Positions 8,641 to 17,703 are shown, counted from the stretch's first letter. The stretch is 64,000 nucleotides of DNA from Candidatus Aminicenantota bacterium (GCA_014360005.1 JACIYI010000008.1:52372-116371); one strand, 5' to 3'. Numbers and translations: made by a program. The notes: generated by a model not told the origin, from the letters alone.

Positions 8641-9255
8641 ATGACCAGAATAGTCCTTGTGAGGCACGGAGAAACCGAGTGGAACCGGGTTGAGAGATTC
8701 AGAGGCAGCGCCGACATTCCCCTGAACGAAAACGGCCTCAGGCAGGCTGAGCTTCTGGCCCGGCGCCTGCTGGCTGCCTGGAAACCAACGGCCGTTTATT
8801 CCAGTCCGCTGTCACGCGCGGTAAAAACGGCTGAGGTTATCGCCTTTCCCCTGAAACTCCAGGTTAAGATTCATCCCGGCCTGTCTGATATCAATTACGG
8901 CGAATGGCAGGGGCTGACGCCGGAAGAGGTTCGGGGCCGCTGGCCAGAGTTGTTTGAACGCTGGCAGACCATCCCCGATACCCTGCGGTTTCCTGGCGGG
9001 GAAGCCATGGCCGAACGGCAAAGGATCGGAGTGGCTGCTGTCAAGGAAATAGCAGCCGCCCATCCCGGGGAAACAGTGGTCGGCGTGGGTCATACGGTCA
9101 TCAACCGCTTGATCCTCCTGGGACTGCTCGGCCTGGACTTCAGCTACTTCTGGCGCTTGAGACAGGATAATTGTGCTTTGAATGTGCTGGAATACCGTGA
9201 TGGCCTTTTTGTCGCAGTCACCCTGAACGAAACAGGCCATTTGTTGAAATATTAA
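8641..9255 (+). CDS. Histidine phosphatase family protein (phosphoglycerate mutase-like)
   Basis: The N-terminal LVRHGETEWN contains the catalytic His-Gly-Glu/RHG signature. A second His lies in VVGVGHTVINRL near residue 150, and a conserved YSSPLSRAVKTAE segment lies near 60. About 204 residues is normal for the GpmB/CobC/broad-specificity phosphatase branch. An in-frame GTG at 8632 extends the gene by three codons, but the ATG at 8641 directly before TRIVLVRHGE fits the family better. It sits four bases before the PrsW-like gene, so the two are co-transcribed. Substrate cannot be assigned; alpha-ribazole phosphatase is possible but no cobalamin genes are near. Confidence 0.88.
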   Translation: MTRIVLVRHGETEWNRVERFRGSADIPLNENGLRQAELLARRLLAAWKPTAVYSSPLSRAVKTAEVIAFPLKLQVKIHPGLSDINYGEWQGLTPEEVRGRWPELFERWQTIPDTLRFPGGEAMAERQRIGVAAVKEIAAAHPGETVVGVGHTVINRLILLGLLGLDFSYFWRLRQDNCALNVLEYRDGLFVAVTLNETGHLLKY

Positions 9256-9259
9256 GGCA

Positions 9260-9949
9260 ATGGAAGGCGTTTTAATCTGGAAAATTCTGGCCGGCATCAT
9301 CGGTCCGGCCATTTTCTGGATTGGTTATTTTTATTACAAAGACCGGCGGCAACCAGAACCCCTGGTGAACCTGCTGGAGGCTTTTCTCCTCGGATTTCTG
9401 GCCGGTTTTGTCTGTTTCCAGACCTATGGGGCTCTGCCCTGGCTCGGCCTGCCGCAGGGCTTTAACCTGGTCGTGTCGAGGGGACAGGCCCGGGAAATCT
9501 TTTTATACTCCCTGGGAATTGTCGGCCCGCTGGAAGAGTTTTTCAAGTTCCTGCCTTTTGCTCTGTTCATACTCCGGTGGCGCGATGTGGACGAGCCGGC
9601 TGACGGTGTGGTTTATGCTTCCTCGGTGGCCATCGGCTTTGCCAGCTTTGAAAACCTGGGCTATCTGCCGCAGATGACCGGAGTGGCCTTTTTTGCCCGG
9701 GCCGTGGCTTCGCCCCTGACCCATGCCCTTTTCTCTTCCATCTGGGGTTATTTCATAGCCCGGGCCAAGGTTAAAGGCCAGTCGGTATTACTGGCAGCCC
9801 TGTTCAGTCTGCCTCTGGCGGCCGTCTTTCATGGCCTGTTCAATGTACTGACGGTTTCTAATTACTTGAGGATTTTTTCGGCCATCCTGGTGCTGCTGCT
9901 GTGGCTGCTGATAATCTATCTCTTGGAAAAGCACCGGCAGCCGGCCTGA
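9260..9949 (+). CDS. PrsW-family intramembrane metalloprotease
   Basis: The protein is polytopic, with about seven hydrophobic segments, and carries the PrsW/CPBP-like set of motifs: GPLEEFFKFLPF (EExxK), ASFENLGYL (ENxxY), SPLTHALFSS and AVFHGLFNVL (His motifs). These Glu and His residues form the presumed membrane-embedded metal site. In Bacillus subtilis PrsW cleaves an anti-sigma factor at site 1. Here the ECF/anti-sigma pair lies 7 kb away, so a functional link is possible but unproven. It starts four bases after the phosphatase gene and converges on the OmpA-like gene. Confidence 0.85.
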   Translation: MEGVLIWKILAGIIGPAIFWIGYFYYKDRRQPEPLVNLLEAFLLGFLAGFVCFQTYGALPWLGLPQGFNLVVSRGQAREIFLYSLGIVGPLEEFFKFLPFALFILRWRDVDEPADGVVYASSVAIGFASFENLGYLPQMTGVAFFARAVASPLTHALFSSIWGYFIARAKVKGQSVLLAALFSLPLAAVFHGLFNVLTVSNYLRIFSAILVLLLWLLIIYLLEKHRQPA

Positions 9950-9989
9950 TTGTCCCGGCCTGGGTTTTCGCTCGGACCTGATTCGGGGC

Positions 9990-11420
9990 CTACTCTTGCC
10001 TTAGCACGATCACTTCCACCCGGCGGTTCTTGGCCCGGTTGGCCTCGGTATCGTTGGGAGCGACCGGCTGGCTGGAACCAAACCCCTGGTATTTCATACG
10101 TTCGGGTGAAACGCCCTGGCTCATCAGGAATTCATAGACGGCGCGGGCTCGCTCGGTCGACAGCCGCAGGTTCAACTCTTCCGAACCGGTGGAATCGGTA
10201 TGGCCCTCAATGCTCAATTTCATATCCTGGAACACCATCAGAATTCCGGCCAGCTTGGCCAGTTTCAATTGAGATTCAGGTCTGAGAGTAGCCTTGTTGA
10301 CATCGAACAGGACTCCGGCCAGGTTGACGATTAAGCCCCGGGCGGTATCGGTGGTCTCGGCCACGGTGGACAGAGCCGTCTTCAATTTTGAAGCCAGCTC
10401 GTCCCGCTCTTTTTTAATGGCTTCCCGCTCTTCCGCCAGGCGGTCTCTTTCAGCGGCCAGGCTGTCCCTTTCCTGGGCCAGCTCGCGGGTCTGGCGGGCC
10501 AGTTCGGACATTTCTTTGGCCAGGGTCGCCCGTTCCTGTTTTATTTCTTCCAGCTGACGGGCGAGCTGGCTGGCTTCGCTCTCAGCCTGGGCTGCCCGCT
10601 GTTCTAAGGCGGCTTTTTCGGCCTGACGCCGGGCTTCTTCTTCGGCCGCCGCTTTTTCTTCCAGGTACTTAACCGTGTCTTTTATGGCCCGGGTGGCATG
10701 CTGGACGGCAATCCGGGCGGTTTCAGCCATGGTTTTCTTATCCCGGGTCAGGCCACGGGCTCTCTCCAGGGCTTTTCTGGCATCTTCCATGGCCTTGGCG
10801 TTGTGCTCGGCGGCTTTGATTTTATCGGCATATTCAATGGTTTTTTCAGCCTGGAAAAGGGTTACCGGAAGGTCAGTGCTGTACTGCAGCACGGCAATGC
10901 TGTCCAGGGCTGGGGCGGCCTCGGTGCCGAAGTCCTTAAAAGTAAAAGGAACAATCTGGACATTTTTTGCCCTGGTTTCGCCGTTGGTAAAGAGAACGAG
11001 TTCTGAGGGCCTTCTAACCACGCTATAGGGTTCGGCCGTGACCATCAGGGCCAGGTTTTTCCCCGGGGCGTAAAATTTCTGGTTGCCCGAAGCTTCCCGG
11101 CGGTCAATAAAGATTTCCCCCAGGTTCTCGCAGTCTCCGGCCGGGTTAACCGACCAGATGACGTAGGTGGTGATGTTCCCGGCGAACAGGATGGCCGGCT
11201 CCAGCTTCTCGTAACTGAGCTCAACTGTCGTCACTCCCTTGGAAAAGGACATAGTGGCCGCCAGGCTGGATTTGGCCGGCGCCCGGGGTGTCTTATTAAA
11301 GGTTATCTGGACACGCTTGCCTTCGGTCAGGGTCAAGGCCCGTAGCTGGATTTCAGCATAGGCCAGGCTTGATAAAGCCAGAAGGATTATAAGAATAAGG
11401 AAAATTCTGGCGGTCTTCAT
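9990..11420 (-). CDS. OmpA-family peptidoglycan-associated protein with coiled coil
   Basis: GGAGGG at 11427-11433 points to the ATG at 11420 (MKTARIFLI) rather than the in-frame ATG at 11435. A signal peptide ending near LAYA is followed by a beta-rich domain, then a long Ala/Glu/Arg/Lys coiled coil (about residues 205-355) with repeats such as LAEEREAIKKERDELA. The C-terminal OmpA/MotB domain carries IEGHTDSTGSEELNLRLSTERA and NRRVEVIV, the peptidoglycan-binding signature. It should anchor the outer envelope to peptidoglycan. There is no visible N-terminal beta-barrel, so it is not a porin-type OmpA. Confidence 0.9.
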   Translation of the reverse strand: MKTARIFLILIILLALSSLAYAEIQLRALTLTEGKRVQITFNKTPRAPAKSSLAATMSFSKGVTTVELSYEKLEPAILFAGNITTYVIWSVNPAGDCENLGEIFIDRREASGNQKFYAPGKNLALMVTAEPYSVVRRPSELVLFTNGETRAKNVQIVPFTFKDFGTEAAPALDSIAVLQYSTDLPVTLFQAEKTIEYADKIKAAEHNAKAMEDARKALERARGLTRDKKTMAETARIAVQHATRAIKDTVKYLEEKAAAEEEARRQAEKAALEQRAAQAESEASQLARQLEEIKQERATLAKEMSELARQTRELAQERDSLAAERDRLAEEREAIKKERDELASKLKTALSTVAETTDTARGLIVNLAGVLFDVNKATLRPESQLKLAKLAGILMVFQDMKLSIEGHTDSTGSEELNLRLSTERARAVYEFLMSQGVSPERMKYQGFGSSQPVAPNDTEANRAKNRRVEVIVLRQE

Positions 11421-11864
11421 CTCTTTGCCCTCCATAGTTTTCTTTTCTTTATTCTACAACTTTAAGCTGCAGCTATTCAATTAGCAAAATTAGTAATGAT
11501 TATGAATCACGACGTGGGAGCAGGAAGCCGGTGATTCGAAATAGAAATTTCTCAATTCTCATGGACGGATTAGCCGGCCTGGGGACTAAAAGGTACCGGT
11601 GGGTGAGGCGGCCAAGAAGCCGGGGAGTTATTTGCCTCCTGGCAGGGAATAGTTTGGATTTATCAAAATTCCTGGCACATTTCTCTTCTGGCCACCCGAA
11701 GGTGATAATTCCATTAAAGATTTGAGAAAGGCTGCCAGTCTGTGAGCGGTAACAAATAGATTGTCCGTCAGGCTCCGAATTTAAGAATGTGTTCGGACCG
11801 GGGTAAGCCGGGAGGGGGAGGCCATCAAACCAGAAAATAACCACGGGAATAATCCAGAGGGGTG

Positions 11865-11893
11865 TTGACAGTAAATAGACTAACCTATATAAA
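11865..11893 (+). promoter_or_regulatory. Sigma-70 promoter of the beta-lactamase-like gene
   Basis: TTGACA at 11865-11870, a 17-base spacer and TATAAA at 11888-11893 make a near-consensus promoter. Because the -10 overlaps the first in-frame ATG (11893), it argues for the downstream start at 11944. The preceding stretch 11436-11864 shows no supported gene. Confidence 0.6.
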
Positions 11894-11943
11894 TGAAAGC
11901 CAGAATTGACGGTTTTTTGGTCTCCAGGAGAGAAGCGAGCAGA

Positions 11944-12891
11944 ATGCAGGGTGGAATTAAAAGGTTAAAATTGAGCGCCGGCCTTCCGGCTCTGTTTCTC
12001 CTTATCTTCTTTGTCCTGCCGTTAATGAGTCTATCCGCCGAGGCGGTATCGGCCCGGAGTTCGCTCAGTCCGGAGGAGAAACTCTGGCTTTATAATCTCA
12101 GGCAAGAGCGCTGGGAAGCCAACTCTCGCCGGATCCTGCAGCGAATTGCCAGTTTCCGGGGTGAGACCGGTCTGGTGGTTAAGGACCTGCAGACAGGCTG
12201 GACGTTTCTTCATAACGATGAAGCCCTGTTTCCGGCAGCCAGCCTGATCAAGATTCCGATAATGGTGGCCTGTTTCAAGGCGGTGGAAGAAGGGCGGGTG
12301 AGCCTGACCGAGAAATATGTTCTCAGGCGTCAGGACCGGGTGGGTGGTTCCGGACTTTTGCGCAGGAAGCGCAACGGCCGGGTCTTTACTTATGAAGAAC
12401 TCATAGATTATATGGTAACCCACAGCGATAATATCGCCACCAATGTCATCATCAAAAAGCTGGGATTTAATTATATCAGCCAAGTTTTCGAGGAACTGGG
12501 CTTGCGTGATACGGTTCTAAACCGCCAGATGATGGATTTCCGGGCCCGGGAGAACGGCCTGGAAAACTATACCTCGGCCCGGGAAATGGCCGAGCTCCTG
12601 GAGCAGATTTATAAAGGTCGCTGTCTGAATGCCTCAATTTCTGAAAGGTGCCTGGACGTTCTCAGGAGACAGAAGATCAATGACCGGTTGCCGAGGTTCC
12701 TGCCCCGTGAAGCCACGGTAGCCCATAAGACCGGCCAGGAGAGGGAAGTCTGCCATGATGCCGGGATTGTCTTCAGCCCGCATGGCGACTATATCATAAT
12801 CGTCCTGGTCCGGACCTGGACCGGCCCCCTGACTACCAAAACCTTTATTGCCCGCCTCAGCTCCTATTTCTATCAAGTTTTTAAGACCTGA
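11944..12891 (+). CDS. Exported class A beta-lactamase-fold serine hydrolase
   Basis: The active-site triplet of penicillin-recognising enzymes is complete: SLIK (SxxK) near residue 100 of the mature frame, HSDNIATN (SDN) about 60 residues later, and HKTGQ (KTG) near the C-terminus. A NYTSAREMAELL segment follows the usual class A pattern after the omega loop. A signal peptide (LPALFLLIFFVLPLMSLSA) directs export. The family includes true class A beta-lactamases and PBP-like peptidases; the catalytic Glu of the omega loop cannot be placed confidently, so substrate is open. The ATG at 11944, 13 bases after AGGAG, is chosen because a promoter overlaps the earlier ATG at 11893. Confidence 0.85.
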   Translation: MQGGIKRLKLSAGLPALFLLIFFVLPLMSLSAEAVSARSSLSPEEKLWLYNLRQERWEANSRRILQRIASFRGETGLVVKDLQTGWTFLHNDEALFPAASLIKIPIMVACFKAVEEGRVSLTEKYVLRRQDRVGGSGLLRRKRNGRVFTYEELIDYMVTHSDNIATNVIIKKLGFNYISQVFEELGLRDTVLNRQMMDFRARENGLENYTSAREMAELLEQIYKGRCLNASISERCLDVLRRQKINDRLPRFLPREATVAHKTGQEREVCHDAGIVFSPHGDYIIIVLVRTWTGPLTTKTFIARLSSYFYQVFKT

Positions 12892-12900
12892 AGAACTGGC

Positions 12901-12947
12901 AGAGCTTTCGCTGCTACGAAGCTCTTTAAACGAGTTTGGAAAACTCG
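12901..12947 (+). terminator. Tandem hairpins after the beta-lactamase-like gene
   Basis: AGAGCTT (12901-12907) pairs with AAGCTCT (12919-12925), followed by TT. CGAGTTT (12931-12937) pairs with AAACTCG (12941-12947). They start ten bases after the stop codon and probably terminate the transcript. The rest of the gap up to 13242 holds no supported gene. Confidence 0.5.
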
Positions 12948-13242
12948 ACCTTGATAACGGACTGCGCTCTGTCCCTGACTGCAGCCAGGAGTTCACTTAA
13001 CTGGCAGGGAATTCCGCCAGCCGGCCTTCTGGAACTGACCTGGAATTACCAACTGCTGCGCGGCCTGACGGATTAAGTTCATGATGCGAAACCAGCCTCC
13101 GCTGCCTTGTTAAGTCTCTTTCCGGGATGGCGGGCAGTTCAGGTTCTGACACTTGTTGCGTAAGTAAAGAAAAAAAGCTAAACGAGATAATCAGCCGACC
13201 CGGCCCTGTTTCTTTGCCATAACCCATAGTCGGCAAGGAGGA

Positions 13243-14079
13243 TTATTTTTTCTCCAGCGGGGCAGGCCTTTGACCCAGCGGCATGATGACCAGTGGGAAT
13301 TCGTCAGCTGGCAGGGCCAGGACTTTTTTAACATCCGGGTCGCTGAAGGCGCCGATGAACACCGTGCCGAGGCCCAGGGCTGTGGCCTGGAGATAGATAT
13401 TTTCGGCGATGCTTCCGGCCTCCATGTGGACATATCTTTCGGCCCGTTCCCCGTACTTGTAGGAAGTCCTTTCGTAAACCGCGGCCATGACGATTACCGC
13501 CGGGGCCTTTTCCACCTGGGGCTGGTTCAGGGCCGCCTGACAGAGTTCTTTTCTCTTATCGGCGTCGGTCACCTTCTTCAAAGCATGTTGCCTCGGCCAG
13601 TACTTGTAGAGGCCTCCGGGCAGGCCGTCAACCTTTCCAGCCAGGAAGTAGATTTCCAGGGGATAGAGGGCCCCGGCCGAGGGAGCAGTCCGCAACCCGC
13701 CCTGCCATTCGTATTTCGGGTTCCAGCGACTGGGCGGCTCCTTTCTTTCCCGGGTAAAGCCCTGGGCAGCCCACAGAATCTGGGAAACTTCGGCCAGGGT
13801 CAGGGGAGAGTCCCTGTACTCTCGAACCGACTGCCTGGTCTTAAGGGCTTTCTCCACCGAAAACTGGCTGTCATAGCGTGGGGGTGGAAGCGAGACGAGT
13901 TCGGCGGCTGGTTCTGCCGACTGAGTGCCGCTAACCCGGGCGCCTGGAGAGCAGAAGCCGGAAGAAGACATGGCCAGGATTGTAAACAGCAGGCAGAAGA
14001 AAGAAAACAGCCAGGCTCCGGAAAAGAATTTTCCGCGGGCACCGATTTTAAGCAGAGAAAATTTGACTCCTGATCTCAT
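13243..14079 (-). CDS. SagB/ThcOx-type nitroreductase-fold oxidoreductase, exported or membrane-anchored
   Basis: AGGAGG precedes the ATG. An N-terminal hydrophobic segment (LFSFFCLLFTILAMSSSG) suggests export or anchoring. The catalytic domain begins near residue 65 with TRQSVREYRDSPLTLAEVSQILWAAQG, continues with RTAPSAGALYPLEIYF, and ends with GLGTVFIGAFSD and PLGQ; these are the FMN-binding hallmarks of the SagB-type nitroreductase family. SagB enzymes in toxin clusters oxidise azolines, but standalone homologues are common and of unknown substrate. No YcaO partner or precursor peptide is visible nearby, so I do not infer a natural-product role. Confidence 0.87.
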   Translation of the reverse strand: MRSGVKFSLLKIGARGKFFSGAWLFSFFCLLFTILAMSSSGFCSPGARVSGTQSAEPAAELVSLPPPRYDSQFSVEKALKTRQSVREYRDSPLTLAEVSQILWAAQGFTRERKEPPSRWNPKYEWQGGLRTAPSAGALYPLEIYFLAGKVDGLPGGLYKYWPRQHALKKVTDADKRKELCQAALNQPQVEKAPAVIVMAAVYERTSYKYGERAERYVHMEAGSIAENIYLQATALGLGTVFIGAFSDPDVKKVLALPADEFPLVIMPLGQRPAPLEKK

Positions 14080-14720
14080 TTTTTTCCTCCTGGTATTTCA
14101 TTTTTTACCCTGATAACTGCACCAGGTCAAGCCAATTTTTCTTCAAGGTTAAGACATAGTATTCAGTTTAAGGGCAGTATCGGGAAGCGGCGCACTGCTG
14201 TCCGTAGGTTGGGGTTGGGTTAGAAGAAACGGTGAGATTTATCAGGTTAGTCCTGTAAAAGGCAGGCTTTCTCCCTGAAATATTTTCTCGAAACTCTTAA
14301 AAGAAAGGGTGAAATCACCGGTGACAGAAAATATATACTCGGCTTAACCTGAACCTTTCGAGAGTGTGGCTGGCCTCACTTAAAATATATACGAAATTAA
14401 TTCGTTGCCTCATGAGAAAATTTCCCAGAAATCATACTGACCCCTGGCTGGTAAAGCCCTTAAATATCGGGCTGATCTTGGCCAGGAATCAAATTTTCGT
14501 ATAGATTCTTCCTTCAGGCAATGATTATGCTTTCCTGCAGATTCTTAGATGAGGCTCAGGGAGTGTGGCCCTTCTGTCCAGTCTAGCCCCCCGCCAGGGA
14601 TTTTTGAATTTAATCAGGAACGAGCCTAAAATCTGGCGCGTTTGTTTTCGGCCTTTGAGCCGTCGGCCAGGCTGCTCGGCGGAAGGAAGAGCTATGAAAA
14701 ATGAAAAAATATCAGCCAGC
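14080..14720. other. Long intergenic region without a supported gene
   Basis: Between the divergent nitroreductase and arsR genes lie about 640 bases with only short frames lacking ribosome sites. Two AT-rich patches (around 14325-14345 and 14380-14405) may hold the upstream promoter of the nitroreductase gene, but no consensus was convincing. Confidence 0.4.
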
Positions 14721-14764
14721 TTGACCCGGGCGGGCTTTTGATATATGAATATATATTCATATGA
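14721..14764 (+). promoter_or_regulatory. arsR promoter with overlapping ArsR box
   Basis: TTGACC at 14721-14726, 17 bases, then TATGAA at 14744-14749 form the promoter. The palindrome ATATATGAA-N6-TTCATATGA at 14741-14764 covers the -10 and start region. The same box and promoter geometry occur before the ACR3 gene at 22310-22353. This is consistent with autorepression. Confidence 0.7.
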
Positions 14765-14781
14765 AGATGAAAGGCACAACC

Positions 14782-15198
14782 ATGAAACTGGAAGAAGCTC
14801 TCAGGATTTTCAGGTCGTTTTCGGACCGGACCCGGCTGCGAATTTTTCTGCTGCTGCTGGATTCGGAACTGTGCGTGGGCGAGCTGATGGCTCTGCTGCA
14901 GCTGGAACAGTCGTTGATTTCCCATCAACTCAAGAAACTGCGCCAGGCTGGCCTGGTGGAACAGCGGAAAAGCGGCCGCTGGATTTACTACCGGATCCCG
15001 GCTGCCAGGCGCCAGCAACTGGAATCAATTTTGCGGGAATGGCTCAAGGAAGAACTGGCCGTCTCCGGCCGCAGGGTTAGAGCAATCAAAGAAAAGCAGG
15101 TTTGCCTCATTCCTGCCTCCCGCACCAGACGGGTTAGGGTGGGAACCGGGAGAAAAGCCTCGGCCGGACTTACGGGAAGGAAGATCAAGAAGAGTTGA
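14782..15198 (+). CDS. ArsR-family metal(loid)-responsive repressor
   Basis: A winged helix-turn-helix of the ArsR/SmtB type spans residues 1-90: LRIFRSFSDRTRLRIFLLLL, ELCVGELMALLQLEQSLISHQLKKLRQAGLV, and the wing RKSGRWIYYRI. In E. coli ArsR the helix motif is ELCVCDLC; here only the first Cys (about residue 31) is kept, and the second is Gly. A further Cys lies near residue 108 in a basic C-terminal tail, so the inducer site may be built differently. AAAGG seven bases before the ATG at 14782 favours that start; ATG 14761 overlaps the operator. Its box also precedes ACR3, so arsenite is the likely inducer. Confidence 0.88.
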   Translation: MKLEEALRIFRSFSDRTRLRIFLLLLDSELCVGELMALLQLEQSLISHQLKKLRQAGLVEQRKSGRWIYYRIPAARRQQLESILREWLKEELAVSGRRVRAIKEKQVCLIPASRTRRVRVGTGRKASAGLTGRKIKKS

Positions 15199-15313
15199 AA
15201 GAGGCGGGAGACAGTCGGGCTGTCGGAAACCTGGGTTAAACCAGGGTAATAAAAACCCAGCGGCGAAGGGCTTCAGGAGAAAAGAAGATAAAAGTAACCA
15301 GCTGGAGACAGCG

Positions 15314-15340
15314 GCCCGGCGCTTCTTCCGGGCTGGTTTT
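15314..15340 (+). terminator. Weak terminator hairpin after arsR
   Basis: GCCCGG at 15314-15319 pairs with CCGGGC at 15328-15333, and TTTT follows at 15337. It separates arsR from the radical SAM gene. A second possible hairpin (CTGGGTT 15231-15237 with AACCCAG 15254-15260) lies just upstream. Confidence 0.4.
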
Positions 15341-15409
15341 GAGTGTAAATTGGGAATTAAGGCAAAGATTAGGCTTCTTTTAATCAGATAAAATCAAGTC
15401 AGGTGCCAG

Positions 15410-16717
15410 ATGCGTAATCCAGATGAAGTTAAACCCGACCGGGCGGCGCTGGCTGCCAGTGCCCAGCCGGTCCTGAAATTCGAGGTAACGGTGGACCGGG
15501 AAGGCTGCTTCCGCCTTCCGCCCGAGATACTGGAAAAACTGGGGGCCGGGCCCGGAGCCAGGCTGCGGGTAGTCCACGAAAACAACCAGGTGCTGATTGA
15601 GCCAGATATTCATGCCCTGCGCCGGCTGTATTTAGAGCCCACCTCCGGTTGCAACCTGAAGTGCCAGACCTGTATCCGGAATACCTGGAACGAGCCTTTT
15701 GGCTCGATGAGCCCGGAGCTCTTTGAGCGGGTTTGCCAGGGACTGAAAGAACTGCCCTTCCTGCAATCGGTGATGCTGGCCGGTTTCGGTGAACCTCTTT
15801 TTCATCCTGAAATCGTGACCATGGTTCGTCAGCTAAAAGAGGCAGCTCCAGCGGTGACGGTGGAGGTTACCACCAACGGCACTTTGCTGACGGAAGAAAT
15901 GTCGCGTGACCTGTTAGCCGCCGGACTGGACCGACTGTGGGTGTCCTTCGACGGTACCTCGGAGACCAGCTTTGACGATATCCGCCAGGGGGCCAGTTTC
16001 CGCCTGGTGCTGGAAAACGTCCAGAGGCTGCGGCAACTGGCCAATGAATCCAACCGGCCTCTGGCCATAGGCATTTCCTTCGTAGTCATGCGGGACAACA
16101 TTGATGACATCCGGAACATTGAGGAACTGATCAGAGAAGTTGGCGCCGACCGGGTGCTGATGAGCAATGTCCTGCCCTATACCGAGGACATGGAAAGGAA
16201 GATGCTGTGCCTGCTGGCCCTAACCTGCGAGACTTTCGCCAACCTGCCCGGCAAGCCCCAGATCAGCCTGCCCCGCCTGGACATCAATTACCTGACCAAA
16301 GAACCCATCTATCACCTGTTGAAGGGTTACCAGAACTTGTTCATGATCAACAACGCCATCAGTGCTCCGACCCGTTCCTGCCGCTTCATCAAAGACGGGA
16401 CAACTTTTATCCGCTGGGACGGGAAAGTGGCGCCCTGCATGGCTCTGCTCCATGAACACCTCACTTATCTCTATGGTCTGGAACGCCGGATTAAACCCTA
16501 TTTTCTCGGGGACCTGAACCAGCAATCCCTGAAGGAAATCTGGGAAACAAAGGACTATGCCGATTTCCGGGAAAAAGTTTACCAGTTTGATTTTTCACCC
16601 TGCCATATCTGCGGCGGCTGTTCTTATCTGGAAAGCAACGAGGAGGACTGCTTCGGCAACACTTTCCCGGTCTGCGGAGGTTGCCTCTGGGCTCAGGGCG
16701 TCATCCAGTGCCCCTGA
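15410..16717 (+). CDS. Radical SAM protein with AbrB-like N-terminus and Cys-rich SPASM-like tail
   Basis: Residues about 15-65 read like an AbrB/MazE swapped-hairpin domain (VTVDREGCFRLPPEILEKLG, LRVVHENNQVLIEP). A radical SAM core follows with GCNLKCQTC (CxxxCxxC) and AGFGEPLFHPE. The C-terminus has many Cys (FSPCHICGGCSYLE, DCFGN, CGGCLWAQG and a final CP), expected to bind auxiliary Fe-S clusters. This layout resembles maturases reported beside tungsten-dependent aldehyde oxidoreductases, but no such oxidoreductase is in the window, so the substrate is unassigned. It lies downstream of arsR, separated by a weak terminator. Confidence 0.82.
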   Translation: MRNPDEVKPDRAALAASAQPVLKFEVTVDREGCFRLPPEILEKLGAGPGARLRVVHENNQVLIEPDIHALRRLYLEPTSGCNLKCQTCIRNTWNEPFGSMSPELFERVCQGLKELPFLQSVMLAGFGEPLFHPEIVTMVRQLKEAAPAVTVEVTTNGTLLTEEMSRDLLAAGLDRLWVSFDGTSETSFDDIRQGASFRLVLENVQRLRQLANESNRPLAIGISFVVMRDNIDDIRNIEELIREVGADRVLMSNVLPYTEDMERKMLCLLALTCETFANLPGKPQISLPRLDINYLTKEPIYHLLKGYQNLFMINNAISAPTRSCRFIKDGTTFIRWDGKVAPCMALLHEHLTYLYGLERRIKPYFLGDLNQQSLKEIWETKDYADFREKVYQFDFSPCHICGGCSYLESNEEDCFGNTFPVCGGCLWAQGVIQCP

Positions 16718-16947
16718 TCTTAAATCCGAGCCAGGGACGGCAGGCGGTTGCGGGCAGTAAAAATTAATGCTTTCTGGTCAGCTGAAATTGTTAAGATCGA
16801 CAGAGCTGCCTTTTTAAGAATGAACATCTTTGAACTTTACCAGAATCAGAAAGGGAAGGCACAAGCCCCAAGTCCCTCCCGGTTTGCCAAAACGAGGGTT
16901 AAGGTATAATAATATAAATACCAGTTTTACCCATTGAGGAGAACCAG

Positions 16948-17703
16948 ATGGCCATTCTTGAAGTCAAGGAAGTCTCTCTCCTGGTTAACTCTACTGGCAT
17001 TCTTAACGGGTTGACCATGGAATTCTGGGAAGGCTATGTTCATGCCGTGGTCGGTCCCAACGGGGCCGGGAAGTCAACCCTGGCCAACGTCATCATGGGC
17101 CTGCCCGACTATCGCCATCACAGCGGGGACATCCTGTTTGAAGGAAAATCAATAAAGAATTTAAATGTAGACGAACGGGCCCGTCTGGGCATCACCCTGG
17201 GCTGGCAGGAGCCGGCCCGGTTTGAGGGCCTGAAGGTCAGCCAGTTTATCCTGGCCTCAGCCCGGGACAAAAATAAAGGTGAAGTAGACCGGGTGCTGGA
17301 GCTGGTCGGGCTGGAACCGGTCCGCTACCGTAACCGGGCGGTGGATAAGACCTTGAGCGGCGGCGAAAGGAAAAGAATCGAGCTGGCCTCTATCCTGGCC
17401 ATGAAACCCAGGCTGGTGATGCTGGATGAGCCGGATTCCGGAGTGGACATTGAAGCCATCGAAAGAATCTTTGAAGCCATCGCCCACCTCAAGAAAGAAG
17501 GTACCACGGTGCTGCTCATCACCCACAGCCCCCGGGTGCTGGAGAAGGCCGACCATGCTTTCTTGATCTGTAGCGGGATGCTGGTGGACAAGGGCGAGAC
17601 CGAAAAGATTCTGGAATATTTCAGCGGCAAGTGTCTGCCCTGTCCGCATAAGAATGTGCCGGACCTGAATTTCGAGGCGAAAGCAGGAGGGAAAAATGCC
17701 TGA
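16948..17703 (+). CDS. Fe-S assembly ABC ATPase, SufC/SmsC type
   Basis: Walker A (GPNGAGKST), a Q-loop in LGWQEPARF, the ABC signature LSGGERKRIELASI and Walker B LVMLDEPDSGVD place this in the SufC branch; the EPDSGVD form is characteristic. GAGGAG lies six bases before the ATG, and TATAAT at 16905-16910 is a probable -10. A Cys pair near the C-terminus (CLPCPHK) is unusual for SufC and might bind a metal. It overlaps the SufB-like gene by eight bases, so the two subunits are made together. They should form a two-component scaffold-ATPase system for building Fe-S clusters. Confidence 0.93.
   Translation: MAILEVKEVSLLVNSTGILNGLTMEFWEGYVHAVVGPNGAGKSTLANVIMGLPDYRHHSGDILFEGKSIKNLNVDERARLGITLGWQEPARFEGLKVSQFILASARDKNKGEVDRVLELVGLEPVRYRNRAVDKTLSGGERKRIELASILAMKPRLVMLDEPDSGVDIEAIERIFEAIAHLKKEGTTVLLITHSPRVLEKADHAFLICSGMLVDKGETEKILEYFSGKCLPCPHKNVPDLNFEAKAGGKNA

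Noticed and set aside
11500..11844. Frames of 64-114 codons on both strands upstream of the beta-lactamase-like gene
   Set aside because: Composition is not protein-like, and the real promoter lies just downstream.
12997..13236. 79-codon minus-strand frame next to the nitroreductase gene
   Set aside because: No ribosome site, no conserved pattern; probably chance.
13243..14079. Azoline-forming natural-product cluster suggested by the SagB-type protein
   Set aside because: No YcaO cyclase, precursor peptide or transporter lies nearby; standalone SagB-like oxidoreductases are common.
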